The notes beneath the pieces are model-generated. The model was not told the DNA's origin. It did not search any database and saw nothing but the letters and a program-made list of their open reading frames with translations. From positions 124,001-188,000 of the forward strand of contig NZ_JAFCME010000001.1 of the NCBI RefSeq assembly GCF_018130065.1: a DNA stretch of 64,000 nucleotides. The letters run 5' to 3'. The DNA is from Bradyrhizobium sp. AUGA SZCCT0158 (lineage in GTDB: Bacteria > Pseudomonadota > Alphaproteobacteria > Rhizobiales > Xanthobacteraceae). The position numbers and the translations under genes are program-made. How positions within the stretch are numbered: the stretch's first letter is position 1; each line of letters starts with the position of its first letter. Shown one piece after another: positions 44,832 to 55,509 of this stretch.

Positions 44832-45983
44832 TCACCCTTGCGCCATCGCACCGGTCGCTTCCAGCGCTGTGATCTGGTCAGGCGAAATGCCCCAGTCCGC
44901 GAGCGCCTGCCGGCTGTCGCGCCCGGGCGCGGGCGTCGGCGTGCGAAGCATGGAAGGCGTGCGGGAAAACCGTGGCGCCGGGCTTGGATGCCGCACTCCG
45001 TCAAACCTTGCATAGACCTCACGGATTTGCATCTGCGGATGGCCGGGCGCTTCGTCGATCGTCAATACGGGCGCAAGACAGGCGTCGCGCCCCGCCGCTA
45101 TCGCCACCCATTCGTCGCGCGTATGCGTTGCGAAGACTTTCGCGAATCGCTTGCGCATCTGTGGCCACGCCGCGCGATCGTTCTGATCCGGCAGATGTTC
45201 TCCATCGATACCCATCACCTTCAGGAGACTGGCGTAGAATTGCGGCTCGATGGCGCCCACCGCGATAAACTTGCCGTCGCTTGTGGCGTAGCTGCCGTAG
45301 AACGGCGCGCCACCATCGACGATGTTATCGGCACGCCGCCCGGTCCAGCTGCCCTGCTGCCGGAAAGCCTGGAACGCCGACATCAAATGCGTGACGCCGT
45401 CGATCATGGCGACGTCGATCGTTTGTCCGCGGCCCGATTGGCGCGCTTCCATCGAAGCCGCGAGCAGGCCCACCACCAGATACATTGCGCCGCCGCCGAG
45501 ATCGGCGACCAGATTGAGCGGCGGCGGCGGTGGCCGATCGGCATCACCAAGACAATGCAACGCACCCGTCAGCGCAAGGTAGTTGATGTCGTGGCCTGCT
45601 TCCTGCGCCATCGGCCCCTCCTGCCCCCAGCCCGTCATGCGCGCGTAGACCAGCCCCGGATTGATCCCGTGGCAAATGTCGGGACCGAGCCCGAGCCGCT
45701 CCATCACGGAGGGACGAAATCCTTCGATCAGAGCGTCCGCTCCGGCCACGAGATTCAGCACGGCCGTCACGGCCTGCGGTTGCTTGAGGTCGAACGCGAC
45801 CGAGCGCTTGTTGCGATTGTAGAAGTCGAAGCGCGGCGGCAAATCCGGCTCGACGCCCGGTTTGGCGATGCGATCGATCCGCAGGACGTCGGCGCCGAGA
45901 TCGCCGAGCAGCGCTCCAGCGAATGGCGCAGGCCCGATCCCGCCCATCTCGATGACGCGAAAGCCGTTCAGCGGTCCCGTCAC
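44832..45983 (-). CDS. CaiB/BaiF family CoA-transferase (racemase-like)
   Basis: 383 residues from GTG 45983 (AGAGGAG upstream). The N-terminus NGFRVIEMGGIGPAPFAGALLGDLGADVLRID and EGFRPSVMERLGLGPDICHGINPGLVYARMTGWGQEGP resemble alpha-methylacyl-CoA racemase and its relatives. The active Asp is in NLVADLGGGAMYLV and a candidate His in GHDINYLALTGAL. A racemase would invert a 2-methyl branch before dehydrogenation, which suits a branched or isoprenoid/steroid-type chain. It follows the nitroreductase gene by 16 bp. Confidence 0.89.
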   Translation of the reverse strand: MTGPLNGFRVIEMGGIGPAPFAGALLGDLGADVLRIDRIAKPGVEPDLPPRFDFYNRNKRSVAFDLKQPQAVTAVLNLVAGADALIEGFRPSVMERLGLGPDICHGINPGLVYARMTGWGQEGPMAQEAGHDINYLALTGALHCLGDADRPPPPPLNLVADLGGGAMYLVVGLLAASMEARQSGRGQTIDVAMIDGVTHLMSAFQAFRQQGSWTGRRADNIVDGGAPFYGSYATSDGKFIAVGAIEPQFYASLLKVMGIDGEHLPDQNDRAAWPQMRKRFAKVFATHTRDEWVAIAAGRDACLAPVLTIDEAPGHPQMQIREVYARFDGVRHPSPAPRFSRTPSMLRTPTPAPGRDSRQALADWGISPDQITALEATGAMAQG

Positions 45984-45999
45984 GGTGAAATCTCCTCTT

Positions 46000-46686
46000 T
46001 CAGCGGTGGAACCGGACGGCAGCGTCGATATCAGCGCGGCCGACGCGCGCCGCGTTGGCCTTGATACTGCGATCCTCGTAGCCAAACGAAACGCCGAACA
46101 GCAGTTTGTAATTGGCGGGAATGCCGAGCTGTTCGCGGATGATTTCTGGGAACAGTCCGAGCGCGCCCTGCGCGCAGGACGCGATGCCGCGCGCGGTCAG
46201 CGCCAGCATCAGGGTCTGCGCATACATGCCGATATCGGCCGCCTCGCGGGTATCGAACGGCGCCGGCATGAAGATCAATACGGCATGCGGCGCGTCGAAG
46301 AAGGCGTGATTGCGGATATAGGCCATCTTGCGGCCAACCACGTCGCTCCGCTCGACTCCCATCGCGCCGTATAGTTTCTGCGCCGCGTCCACCTGCCGCT
46401 CGCGGTAGATGCCGGTGAACTTGCCGTCAGCCGGCCAGTCCGGCCTGATCGGCTCGTCCCGCATCCCGGCCGCGACCAATGCTTCGCGCAGCCGTTTCAA
46501 GGCCTCGCCGGATACCACATGCGGCGTCCAGGGCTGCACGTTGCAGTTCGATGGCGACCATTGGGCAAGCTCGAACACCTCACGCAACGTCGCTTCCGGG
46601 ACCTCATCGGGCAAAAAGCCACGCACCGAGCGGCGGCGCCGGATCGCCTGATCGATGCTCATGGCCGGCCGTTCGCGCATGCTCAT
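46000..46686 (-). CDS. Nitroreductase family FMN oxidoreductase
   Basis: 228 residues: SIDQAIRRRRSVRGFLPDEVPEATLREVFELAQWSPSNCNVQPW (FMN phosphate contacts), GMYAQTLMLALTARGIASC and C-terminal LLFGVSFGYEDRSIKANAARVGRADIDAAVRF. This NfnB-like group often reduces nitro, quinone or enone groups. The start overlaps the phosphotransferase stop (ATGA), so it belongs to the same operon as the APH and ACAD genes. Confidence 0.9.
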   Translation of the reverse strand: MSMRERPAMSIDQAIRRRRSVRGFLPDEVPEATLREVFELAQWSPSNCNVQPWTPHVVSGEALKRLREALVAAGMRDEPIRPDWPADGKFTGIYRERQVDAAQKLYGAMGVERSDVVGRKMAYIRNHAFFDAPHAVLIFMPAPFDTREAADIGMYAQTLMLALTARGIASCAQGALGLFPEIIREQLGIPANYKLLFGVSFGYEDRSIKANAARVGRADIDAAVRFHR

Positions 46687-47723
46687 CGTTCTTCCTCGAT
46701 CAACGCGACACCGCGCGCGGCATAGGCCCGCGCCAGATGCCGTCCGACACGCGCCGCGTCCGGCAACACCCCGGTGCCGAGATCGCCGCGCGCAGCGACG
46801 CCGGCGCTGCCTACCGCGCCGCGAAACATCGCGAACACCTGATGGAAACGCGTGAGGCGCTCGGTCGCGCCGGACAGCTCGTAATAGAGCTCCAGATAGT
46901 CGCGCTCAGACGGAATCCCCATCTCCTCGAGCGGCAGGCCGAGCAATCCGCCGTTCTCGTCCGGCGCCATCAGCCAGGCCTGGCTGTTGAAGGCGAGATC
47001 GACGAGGGGATGCCCGAGCGTCGAGAGCTCCCAGTCGAGCACGCCGATCACGCGCGGCTCTGTTGGATGGAACATCACGTTGGCGATGCGGAAGTCGCCG
47101 TGGCACAGCGCGACGGTCTCGCTTTCGGGCAGGCGCTCGGCTAGCCAACGCACCATCCTGTCGAGCGCGGGGTTATCATCGTCGCCGCGACGGAATTTTG
47201 TCCATTGCTCCGACCAGCGCTTGAGCTGGCGGGCAAAATAGTTGCCGGGCCGGCCGAAATCCCCCAGCCCCAGCGCCCGATAATCCAGCCTGTGGATGGC
47301 GGCCAGTGCGGCACACATCGAGCGGAACAGCTCGGCGCGCTCGGCGCGGGCAAGTCCTGGGGTGCCGAACTCGCTGAAGACGCGGCCGTCCAGCCATTCC
47401 ATGAGATAGAACGGCGTCCCGACGATCCCGCGATCCTCGCAGTACCGATAGGGTTTTGGCGTCGGGACGGAACTGCCTTGCAGCGCCGTTAGCACACGAA
47501 ATTCGCGGTCGATCGCATGCGCCGACGGCAGCACGTTCTTCGGCTGCTTGCGCAGCACCGCGCGCCACCCGCCGCGGCTGACAAAATATGTCGGGTTCGA
47601 CATCCCGCCATGCGTGCGTTCCACCCGCGTCGAATCAGTGCCGCCGAGCCAATCCTTCAGATATTCATCGAGCCGCGCCACGTCGAACTCGATGCCGCGG
47701 TCGGAGGCATCAGCCCCGGTCAT
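46683..47723 (-). CDS. APH-family phosphotransferase (ACAD10/11 N-terminal-like)
   Basis: 346 residues from ATG 47723, ATGA overlap with the ACAD gene. The kinase fold has LRKQPKNVLPSAHAIDREFRVLTALQG (ATP Lys), the catalytic loop LCHGDFRIANVMFHP and metal-binding VLDWELSTLGHPLVDLAF. This sub-family precedes the ACAD domain in mammalian ACAD10/11, which phosphorylate 4-hydroxyacyl-CoA. In this window kinase and dehydrogenase are separate but overlapping genes, so a joint role in hydroxyacyl-CoA removal is inferred. It is not an aminoglycoside-resistance gene. Confidence 0.89.
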   Translation of the reverse strand: MTGADASDRGIEFDVARLDEYLKDWLGGTDSTRVERTHGGMSNPTYFVSRGGWRAVLRKQPKNVLPSAHAIDREFRVLTALQGSSVPTPKPYRYCEDRGIVGTPFYLMEWLDGRVFSEFGTPGLARAERAELFRSMCAALAAIHRLDYRALGLGDFGRPGNYFARQLKRWSEQWTKFRRGDDDNPALDRMVRWLAERLPESETVALCHGDFRIANVMFHPTEPRVIGVLDWELSTLGHPLVDLAFNSQAWLMAPDENGGLLGLPLEEMGIPSERDYLELYYELSGATERLTRFHQVFAMFRGAVGSAGVAARGDLGTGVLPDAARVGRHLARAYAARGVALIEEER

Positions 47724-48970
47724 CCGCTGCTCGCACGCTTGCCGCTGAAGTTGAACAGGTATTGGGCGACGCGCCTTATCTGCACCTCCTCGGTGCCCTC
47801 GGTGATCCGATAACGGCGATGGTGCCGGTAGATGTGCTCGAACGGCATTGCACGGCTGTAGCCGATGCCGCCATGCACCTGCATTGCCCGATCGGCCGCC
47901 TCGCAGCACAGCCGGTTGGCGCGGAAGTTACAGATCGAGACCATGTCGCTGATCTCCAGCGGGTTCTGGCGGTCCATCTGCCAGGCCGTGCGGAAGATGA
48001 AGTTGCGCACCAGTTCGTATTCCGACCACAGCTCGACCAGCGGAAACTGCACCGCCTGTTTGCGCGCGAGCGGCTCGCCGAAGGCGACGCGTGTCTTGGC
48101 GTATTCGACCGCCTTCAGGATGCAGTAGCGCGCGGCGCCCGCGCTCGCCGCCGCCTGGCGCACGCGGTTCTCGTGCACAAAGCGCTGCGCGACGACGAGG
48201 CCCTCGCCCTCCTTGTGCAAAATCGCGCTGTCGGGCACGCGCACATTGACCAGTTCCGTCTCCGCATGATCGCTGGGCATGTTGAACGTCCAGTGATTGT
48301 AGAGGACGTGATGACCGGGCGTGTCGGTCGGAACGATGAAGGCAGTGATGCCCCTGGCCTCGCCCGGCTTGCCGGAGGTGCGCGCAAACACCAGATTGGC
48401 ATGGGCGCGGGCCACCTGGCTGTTCCAGCGCTTACGCCCATTGATGACCCAATGATCACCATCGCGCACGCCTTCCGTTTCCAGCCACGTCGCGTCGCTG
48501 CCATGCCCGGGTTCGGTCAGGGCGAAGGAAAGGTGTTTCTTTCCGGTGATGATGCCCTCGATATAGCTTTTCTGCTCCTCGGTGCCGTAGTCGGCGAGCG
48601 CCGGAATGATCGGGAAATTGCCGACGATCGAGGATTCGTCCTGCAGATCGTTGTGCAGACCGAGTCCCTTGGCGGCGAGGTGCTCGCGGATCGCCGCGAT
48701 CGCAAGATTGGATGCAGCCTGGCCGCCGCATGATTTCGGCAGGCCGTAGCGCAGATGCCCTGCCTTGTCGGCACGGCGCTCCATTTCGCTGATCAGCGTG
48801 CGCCATTCGGTGCGCGGGCGTCCGTCATCATCCCAGTCGGTTCGAGCATTCTCGCGGCGATGATCGAAGAACTTGATGTTGTCGCGCTCGAGCGGCTTGA
48901 TCTCGGCTTCGATGAAGGCGTCCAGTTCGGCCAGCTTGTCGGTGATTTCCTTGGGCAGTTCGAAGTCCAT
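47720..48970 (-). CDS. Acyl-CoA dehydrogenase (ACAD10/11 C-terminal-like)
   Basis: 416 residues. ALTEPGHGSDATWLETEGVR is the flavin motif, TRVAFGEPLARKQAVQFPLVE the interface motif, and RYRITEGTEEVQIRRVAQYLF the catalytic-Glu end. The variant GHGSD and the long N-terminal helix region (DELDAFIEAEIKPLERDNIKFFDHRRE) match the ACAD11-like bacterial group. Coupled to the APH-like kinase. Confidence 0.91.
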   Translation of the reverse strand: MDFELPKEITDKLAELDAFIEAEIKPLERDNIKFFDHRRENARTDWDDDGRPRTEWRTLISEMERRADKAGHLRYGLPKSCGGQAASNLAIAAIREHLAAKGLGLHNDLQDESSIVGNFPIIPALADYGTEEQKSYIEGIITGKKHLSFALTEPGHGSDATWLETEGVRDGDHWVINGRKRWNSQVARAHANLVFARTSGKPGEARGITAFIVPTDTPGHHVLYNHWTFNMPSDHAETELVNVRVPDSAILHKEGEGLVVAQRFVHENRVRQAAASAGAARYCILKAVEYAKTRVAFGEPLARKQAVQFPLVELWSEYELVRNFIFRTAWQMDRQNPLEISDMVSICNFRANRLCCEAADRAMQVHGGIGYSRAMPFEHIYRHHRRYRITEGTEEVQIRRVAQYLFNFSGKRASSG

Positions 48971-49009
48971 GGCGCCTCTCCCGGTGCTCTCTTTTGTTTT
49001 GGGTCGCTG

Positions 49010-49795
49010 CTAGAGCGCGATCCGCCCATAAGGGTGGGTACTGCTGACGCCGCCGTCGACCGAGAGCAATTGTCCGTCCACATAGGAAGAATCATCGCTG
49101 GCCAGGAAAGCAGCGGCGGCGGCGATCTCCTCGGAGCGCCCGGGGCGTTTCATCGGCGTCACATGGCCGAGCTTGGCTTCGACGCCCCGCGCGCGCGCAT
49201 CTTCGAACACTTTTCGGGTCAGCTGCGTTTCGACCAGCCCCGGCAGCACGGCGTTGACGCGTACGCCGGTGCCGGCAAAGGCATTGGCCGCCGTCTGCGC
49301 CAGATTGTTCACCGCCGCCTTGCTCGCGCTGTAGGAAATGGCGCCGGCATTGGCGCGCAGCGAAGCGGCCGACGAGGTCAGGATGATGGAGCCGTAGCCC
49401 TGCGCCGTCATGTGCCGGCCGGCATATTTGATGGCGAGAAAGCAGCTGATGGTGTTGATGCGGTAGACTTCAGACCATTCCTCGACCGTCTGCTCCAGCA
49501 GCGGCGTGTTGGTTCCGGTGACGCCGATATTGGCGAAGAAGATTTCGAGACCGCCGAATTCCGCCACGCAGCGCCGGACGATCTCGGCAACGTTTTCCTC
49601 GACCGCCGCGTCCGTGATCAACGCCGATGCAATACCGCCTTCGCCCCGGATCGCTGCCGCGGTTTCCTCGGTATTGCCGGCCCGGCCGACCACCAGCACG
49701 GAAGCGCCTTCGCGTGCGAAACGGATCGCGCTGGCGCGGCCGATGCCGCTGCCGCCGCCGGTAACGACCGCGCGCTTGCCCTCCAGTCGCTTCAT
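49010..49795 (-). CDS. Short-chain dehydrogenase/reductase
   Basis: 261 residues from ATG 49795 (AGGAG upstream; the frame is open further). It has TGGGSGIGRASAIRF, FANIGVTGTNTP where NNAG is usual, and catalytic Ser/Tyr/Lys in LTSSAASLRANAGAISYSASKAAV. The C-terminal end is GQLLSVDGGVSSTHPYG. Substitution of NNAG by ANIG is seen in some SDRs. It follows another SDR gene by 10 bp. Confidence 0.9.
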   Translation of the reverse strand: MKRLEGKRAVVTGGGSGIGRASAIRFAREGASVLVVGRAGNTEETAAAIRGEGGIASALITDAAVEENVAEIVRRCVAEFGGLEIFFANIGVTGTNTPLLEQTVEEWSEVYRINTISCFLAIKYAGRHMTAQGYGSIILTSSAASLRANAGAISYSASKAAVNNLAQTAANAFAGTGVRVNAVLPGLVETQLTRKVFEDARARGVEAKLGHVTPMKRPGRSEEIAAAAAFLASDDSSYVDGQLLSVDGGVSSTHPYGRIAL

Positions 49796-49805
49796 CGCGC
49801 TTCTC

Positions 49806-50563
49806 CTATCTGGCAGGGATGGTCCAGCCGCCGTCGGCGGTGACGACGGCGCCCTGGATGTAGCTCGCGTCGTCGCTGGCGAGGAATGCAGCAAGGGCTG
49901 CGATCTCTTCCGGTTCGCCAAAGCGGCCGGCCGGCATCTCGGCCTGACGCGTGGCGATCGTTGCTTCATCGAATTGCGCGATCGAGGCCGGCGTGCCGAT
50001 CATGCCCGGCGCGATCACGTTGACGCGAATTTTCTTTGCACTGAGTTCGATCGCCGATGCCCGGGAGAGGCCGACGACGCCAGCCTTCAGGGCGGAATAG
50101 GCAATCGAGTCCTTGGCGGGGTTGAACGCCGACACGGAACTTAAATTCACGATCGAGCCGCCGCCGCGGCGCTCCATCTGCGGCGCCGCCGCTTGCGTGG
50201 TCCAGATCAGGCCGTGCACCCCCACCGCGAACATGCGGTCGACGGTCTCGACTTCGATCTGCGCCAGCGGCTCGAAGCGCGCAAAGACCGCATTGTTGAC
50301 CAGCACGGCTACCGGCGCCGCGAACTCGCGCTCGATCCGCGCAAACAGGGCATGGACATCGTCGCGCTTGCCGACATCGACCTCATAGGGCCTGGCGTCG
50401 AACCCCTTGCTCTTCAATCCCTCGACCGCAGGCTCCAGCCGGCGCGCGCTGACGTCGACACAGGCGATACGACCGCCCTCCTGGCCGAAGCGCTCGGCGA
50501 TCGCAAGGCCGATTCCGCGCGCGGCGCCGGTGACGACGCACACGCGGCCCTGAAGGCGGGAAT

Positions 50564-50567
<4 letters not shown>
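49806..50567 (-). CDS. Short-chain dehydrogenase/reductase
   Basis: 253 residues from ATG 50567, ATGA overlap with the acyl-CoA ligase gene. It has TGAARGIGLAIAERF, VNNAVFARFEPL, and catalytic Ser/Tyr/Lys in NLSSVSAFNPAKDSIAYSALKAG. The end is GAVVTADGGWTIPAR. Probably oxidises a 3-hydroxyacyl-CoA or ring alcohol in the ligase-led operon (inference). Confidence 0.9.
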
Positions 50568-52222
<1,655 letters not shown>

Positions 52223-52267
52223 GCGTTCTCTCCCTGAAATCTTATCGCGGCGCTTGACGGCCTATTC

Positions 52268-52285
52268 GTTAGCTAGTGTACTAGT
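52268..52285. promoter_or_regulatory. GTGTACTA promoter element (GTTAGCTAGTGTACTAGT)
   Basis: In the 235-bp divergent region between the ligase (52222, minus) and the MDR oxidoreductase (52458, plus). The stretch GTTAGCTAGTGTACTA matches the element at 62432-62447 (other strand) in 15 of 16 bases. It contains a near-palindrome TAGTGTACTA. A TTGACG with 17-bp spacing overlaps it on the plus strand, so it may sit at a promoter. Confidence 0.6.
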
Positions 52286-52457
52286 TTTAGAATGAACCGC
52301 AACTGCAAAATCGACCGGTCCGTTCACCTATCGACACCGGACCGCATCCCGACCGCGGCGGGCGCGACGGCGCCTTGAGGGAACAAGCACAGGACGCATA
52401 TGATAAACGTGTGTCCGAATACCGGAACGCGCGACGGGCAAAGCAGGAGAAGGCACC

Positions 52458-53477
52458 ATGAAAGCGGCGGTCCTGGAACGGCGCGGAGCCGAAGGCGTCA
52501 GCTGGCGGGATTTTCCCGATCCGGCCCCTGCCCCCGGCGAGTCCGTACTCAAGGTCGCAGCCTCGTCGCTCAATCGCGTCGATCTCTATATGCGCGACAA
52601 CGGAGCGGGTATCACGCACACCTTGCCGCAGGTGATGGGCGTAGAGGCCGCGGGCGAGATCGTCGAGGCCGAGTCCGGCAGCGGGCTGAAGCCCGGCATG
52701 AAGGCCGTCCTGTTTTCCGAGGCGTTTTGCAACAAATGCCGCTATTGCCTCGCCGGCGACCAACCGCTGTGCGAGAACGTGAAGATCATGGGCGAGCACC
52801 GCCATGGCGGCTTTGCCGAATATATCGCGATGCCGAGCCGATGTTTCCTGCCCCTGCCCGACGACGCCGATCTGGTCGCGGCCGGCGCGCTGATGACGGG
52901 CCACCTCACCGCCTGGCGCATGCTGTTCGGCAAGAAGACCTTGCAGCCCGGCGAGAGCGTGCTGATCGTCGGCATCGGCGGGGGCGTCGCCGTCGCCTGC
53001 CTGCAGCTCGCAAAACTGGTGGGCGCGCGGGTCTTCGTCACCTCGTCCAGCGACGCCAAGATCGAGCGCGCGATCGCGCTGGGCGCCAGCGGCGGCGTCA
53101 ACTATCAAAAAGACCGGGTTTCGAACGCGATCCTGCAAATGAGCAATGGCGGCGTCGATATGGTGATCGACAGCGTCGGCGAAGCAAGTTGGGGCGAATC
53201 GCTGCGGTCGCTGCGGCGCGGAGGGCGGCTTGTCACCTGCGGCGCGACGACGGGCTCCAACCCTCCGGCCGATCTGCAGCGCGTGTTCATCCGCCAGTTG
53301 GAGATCTACGGGTCGACCGGCGGCAGCCTCGCCGAATTCCGCCAGCTGCTCGATGTGTTCAATCGCGGTCTGGTGAGACCGGTGATCGATACGACCTTTG
53401 AGATGGCGGACATACGCGCCGCATTCGATCATCTCGCGTCCGGGGCGCAGTTCGGCAAGGTGTCGCTGGTGGCGTGA
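52458..53477 (+). CDS. Zinc-binding MDR-family oxidoreductase (quinone-oxidoreductase-like)
   Basis: 339 residues. GroES-like N-domain (MKAAVLERRGAEGVSWRDFP), four structural-zinc Cys (91, 94, 97, 105 in CNKCRYCLAGDQPLC) and Rossmann motif VLIVGIGGGVAVACLQLAKLVGARV. The catalytic-zinc Cys of alcohol dehydrogenases is replaced (SSLNRVDLYMRDNG), so it is probably an NADPH-dependent enone or quinone reductase. Monocistronic plus-strand gene, convergent with the next binding-protein gene. Confidence 0.9.
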   Translation: MKAAVLERRGAEGVSWRDFPDPAPAPGESVLKVAASSLNRVDLYMRDNGAGITHTLPQVMGVEAAGEIVEAESGSGLKPGMKAVLFSEAFCNKCRYCLAGDQPLCENVKIMGEHRHGGFAEYIAMPSRCFLPLPDDADLVAAGALMTGHLTAWRMLFGKKTLQPGESVLIVGIGGGVAVACLQLAKLVGARVFVTSSSDAKIERAIALGASGGVNYQKDRVSNAILQMSNGGVDMVIDSVGEASWGESLRSLRRGGRLVTCGATTGSNPPADLQRVFIRQLEIYGSTGGSLAEFRQLLDVFNRGLVRPVIDTTFEMADIRAAFDHLASGAQFGKVSLVA

Positions 53478-53518
53478 CAGGCAGGCTGCGAAAGGGCGCC
53501 GCCCGGCAAAGACAATTC

Positions 53519-53554
53519 GGCGCCGGTATCGAAACTTGATCGACATCGGCGCCG
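53519..53554. terminator. Possible stem between convergent genes
   Basis: CGGCGCCG occurs twice (about 53519-53526 and 53547-53554) and can pair around a 20-nt loop in the 83-bp space between convergent genes. No clear T-run is seen, so a terminator role is weakly supported. Confidence 0.25.
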
Positions 53555-53560
53555 GATTGC

Positions 53561-54778
53561 TCACTTCTTGCAGGCGGGATCGACCGGCGGAATGATGTCC
53601 GGGCCCGGCTCGATCTTCTTGATGTGGTAGGTCGGCTTGCCGTCCTTGCCCGGCAGGATCTGGCTGATCGCCATCCGCCGCACGGCCTGGTGGTCGCCCG
53701 CGCGCATCTCCACGTCGCCAAGCACCGTATCCGCCTTGAGGCCCGACAGCGCCGCCCGCACGGCGTTGATGTCGGTCGAATTCGCCTTGTTGAGGGCGGC
53801 CGCGATCAGCTCAATGGCAGCGTACTGGTCAGCGCCGGTGTAAGGCGGCAGTTCGCCGTTGTACTTTTCGCTGTAGGCCTTCACGAAGGCTTCGGCCTGT
53901 GCGCCCGGAAAACCGGCAACGAAGCCGATGTTCTGATAGACGCCGAGCACCGTGTCGCCCTGCGCGGGCAGCGTTTGCGGGATCACGAAGGAATTTCCCA
54001 GCACCATCTTGTACTTCTTGAAGAGGCCGAACTGCTGTTGCTGCTTGGCAAGGTTGATGGCGTCGCTGCCGAAGATCGTCACGAACAGACCATCAGCCGG
54101 TTCTGCGCCGAGCTCGGAAATCTTGGCGCCGAAGTCCGGCGTTCCGAACGGGGTGAACAACGTCTTCGCGATCGTTCCACCCTGCGAGGTAATCAGGCCC
54201 TTGAATTTGTCGGCGGAGTCGCGCCCTGCCGCATAGTCGACTGCGATGATGTCCCATTTCTTGACGCCCTGGTCCTTCAGGAATTCCCTGTAGGAACCCA
54301 TGATCATCGAATCGTTGGCGTTGACCCGGAAATAGTTCGGCGAACAGCCCTTGCCGGTCAGACTGTCGGCATTGGCCATCACTTCGACCATCAGCGCTTT
54401 CAATGCGGGAAGCTTTGCCTGCAGCGCAGGCGAGACGGATGAGGTGTCCATTCCGGTAATGAACAACGCGCCATCCTTCTGGACGGCACGGGTGGCGCCG
54501 TCCACGGCAGTGTCCGGCGTGCCGGGATAGGTGATGAAGACGGCTTCAAGCTTCTTGCCGGCACCACCGCCGGCGGCATTGATCCGCTCGATCGCCAGAT
54601 TGACCGCTTTGGTCTGGGTTTCCTTCAGGCCGGCCAACGGGCCGCTGTCAATCAGCAGGACGCCGATCTTGACGGTATCGTTGGCGGAAGCTGTGGTCGG
54701 CGCCGTCGTTGCCATCGCGATGGCGAGAGCCGCCGAAAGCAGCGCGCCGAAGCCCGTACTGGTAAGTGCCTTCCTCAT
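53561..54778 (-). CDS. Branched-chain-type ABC transporter substrate-binding protein
   Basis: 405 residues. Signal peptide MRKALTSTGFGALLSAALAIAMATTAPTTASA, then the type I binding fold (VKIGVLLIDSGPLAGLKETQTKAVNLAIERINAAGG; YTGADQYAAIELIAAALNKA). First component of a complete importer whose ATPases and permeases lie upstream on the minus strand (54814-58109), with the binding protein last in the operon. The ligand is unknown; the GFPGAQAEAF/DIIPPVDPACKK ending is unlike classic LivK. Confidence 0.91.
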   Translation of the reverse strand: MRKALTSTGFGALLSAALAIAMATTAPTTASANDTVKIGVLLIDSGPLAGLKETQTKAVNLAIERINAAGGGAGKKLEAVFITYPGTPDTAVDGATRAVQKDGALFITGMDTSSVSPALQAKLPALKALMVEVMANADSLTGKGCSPNYFRVNANDSMIMGSYREFLKDQGVKKWDIIAVDYAAGRDSADKFKGLITSQGGTIAKTLFTPFGTPDFGAKISELGAEPADGLFVTIFGSDAINLAKQQQQFGLFKKYKMVLGNSFVIPQTLPAQGDTVLGVYQNIGFVAGFPGAQAEAFVKAYSEKYNGELPPYTGADQYAAIELIAAALNKANSTDINAVRAALSGLKADTVLGDVEMRAGDHQAVRRMAISQILPGKDGKPTYHIKKIEPGPDIIPPVDPACKK

Positions 54779-54813
54779 ATGTCCTCTCCCTACGCCTGGT
54801 TTAAACTTTCTGA

Positions 54814-55509
54814 TTACAACGCCATCAGTGCCTGGTTCTCAGGCGCACCGATCGCCGGTGTCGGTCCTGAACCGACGACTTCTCCCTTGGCCAGAATGAT
54901 GAAACGATCGGTCGCGCGCTTGACCAAATTCAAATGCTGCTCGACCACCAGCACGCCGGTCCCGGCCTGGCGGATCGTATTGAGCGCGCCGACCAGCCCG
55001 TCGATCAGCACCGGCGAAAGGCCCTCTGACGGCTCGTCGAGCAAGACGAGGCTCGGATTGGCCATCAGCGCCCGGCCGATCGCCAGCATCTGCTGCTGGC
55101 CGCCGCTCAACATGGTGCCGGGCCGGTTCGCGCGCTCCTCGAGTACCGGGAAAAGTTCGTAGACGGCTTTCAGATCCCAATACCCCGCCCTGCCCGTCGC
55201 CTTGCTGAGCAGCAGGTTCTCCTTGACGGTCAGATTGGGCAGGATGCGACGGCCCTGCGGTGCAATCGAAATGCCGAGTTTCGCCGCCATATAGCCGGGC
55301 AGATGATCGACCCTGCTGTCATGTACCCAGATCGCGCCGGAGATGATGTTGGTCTCGCGAAAAACCGAGAGCAGCAGCGTCGATTTGCCCGCCCCGTTGC
55401 GGCCCACGACGGCGACCGATTCCCCTTCATTGACCGTGAGGTCGATCCCGTGCAGCACCGTCGAGGCGCCGTAGCCGGCAACCAGTCTCTCGATGCGGAG
55501 CGCGCTCAT
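54814..55509 (-). CDS. ABC transporter ATP-binding protein (LivF-like)
   Basis: 231 residues. Walker A GRNGAGKST, signature MLSGGQQQMLAIGRALMANP, Walker B LVLLDEPSEGLSP and VVEQHLNLVK. The LivF profile is clear. ATGA overlap with the LivG-like gene. Inner-face energy supply for this second importer. Confidence 0.91.
   Translation of the reverse strand: MSALRIERLVAGYGASTVLHGIDLTVNEGESVAVVGRNGAGKSTLLLSVFRETNIISGAIWVHDSRVDHLPGYMAAKLGISIAPQGRRILPNLTVKENLLLSKATGRAGYWDLKAVYELFPVLEERANRPGTMLSGGQQQMLAIGRALMANPSLVLLDEPSEGLSPVLIDGLVGALNTIRQAGTGVLVVEQHLNLVKRATDRFIILAKGEVVGSGPTPAIGAPENQALMAL

Noticed and set aside
46683..47723. Aminoglycoside resistance gene
   Set aside because: The APH fold is present, but the ACAD10/11-like sub-family and the ACAD overlap point to acyl-CoA metabolism.
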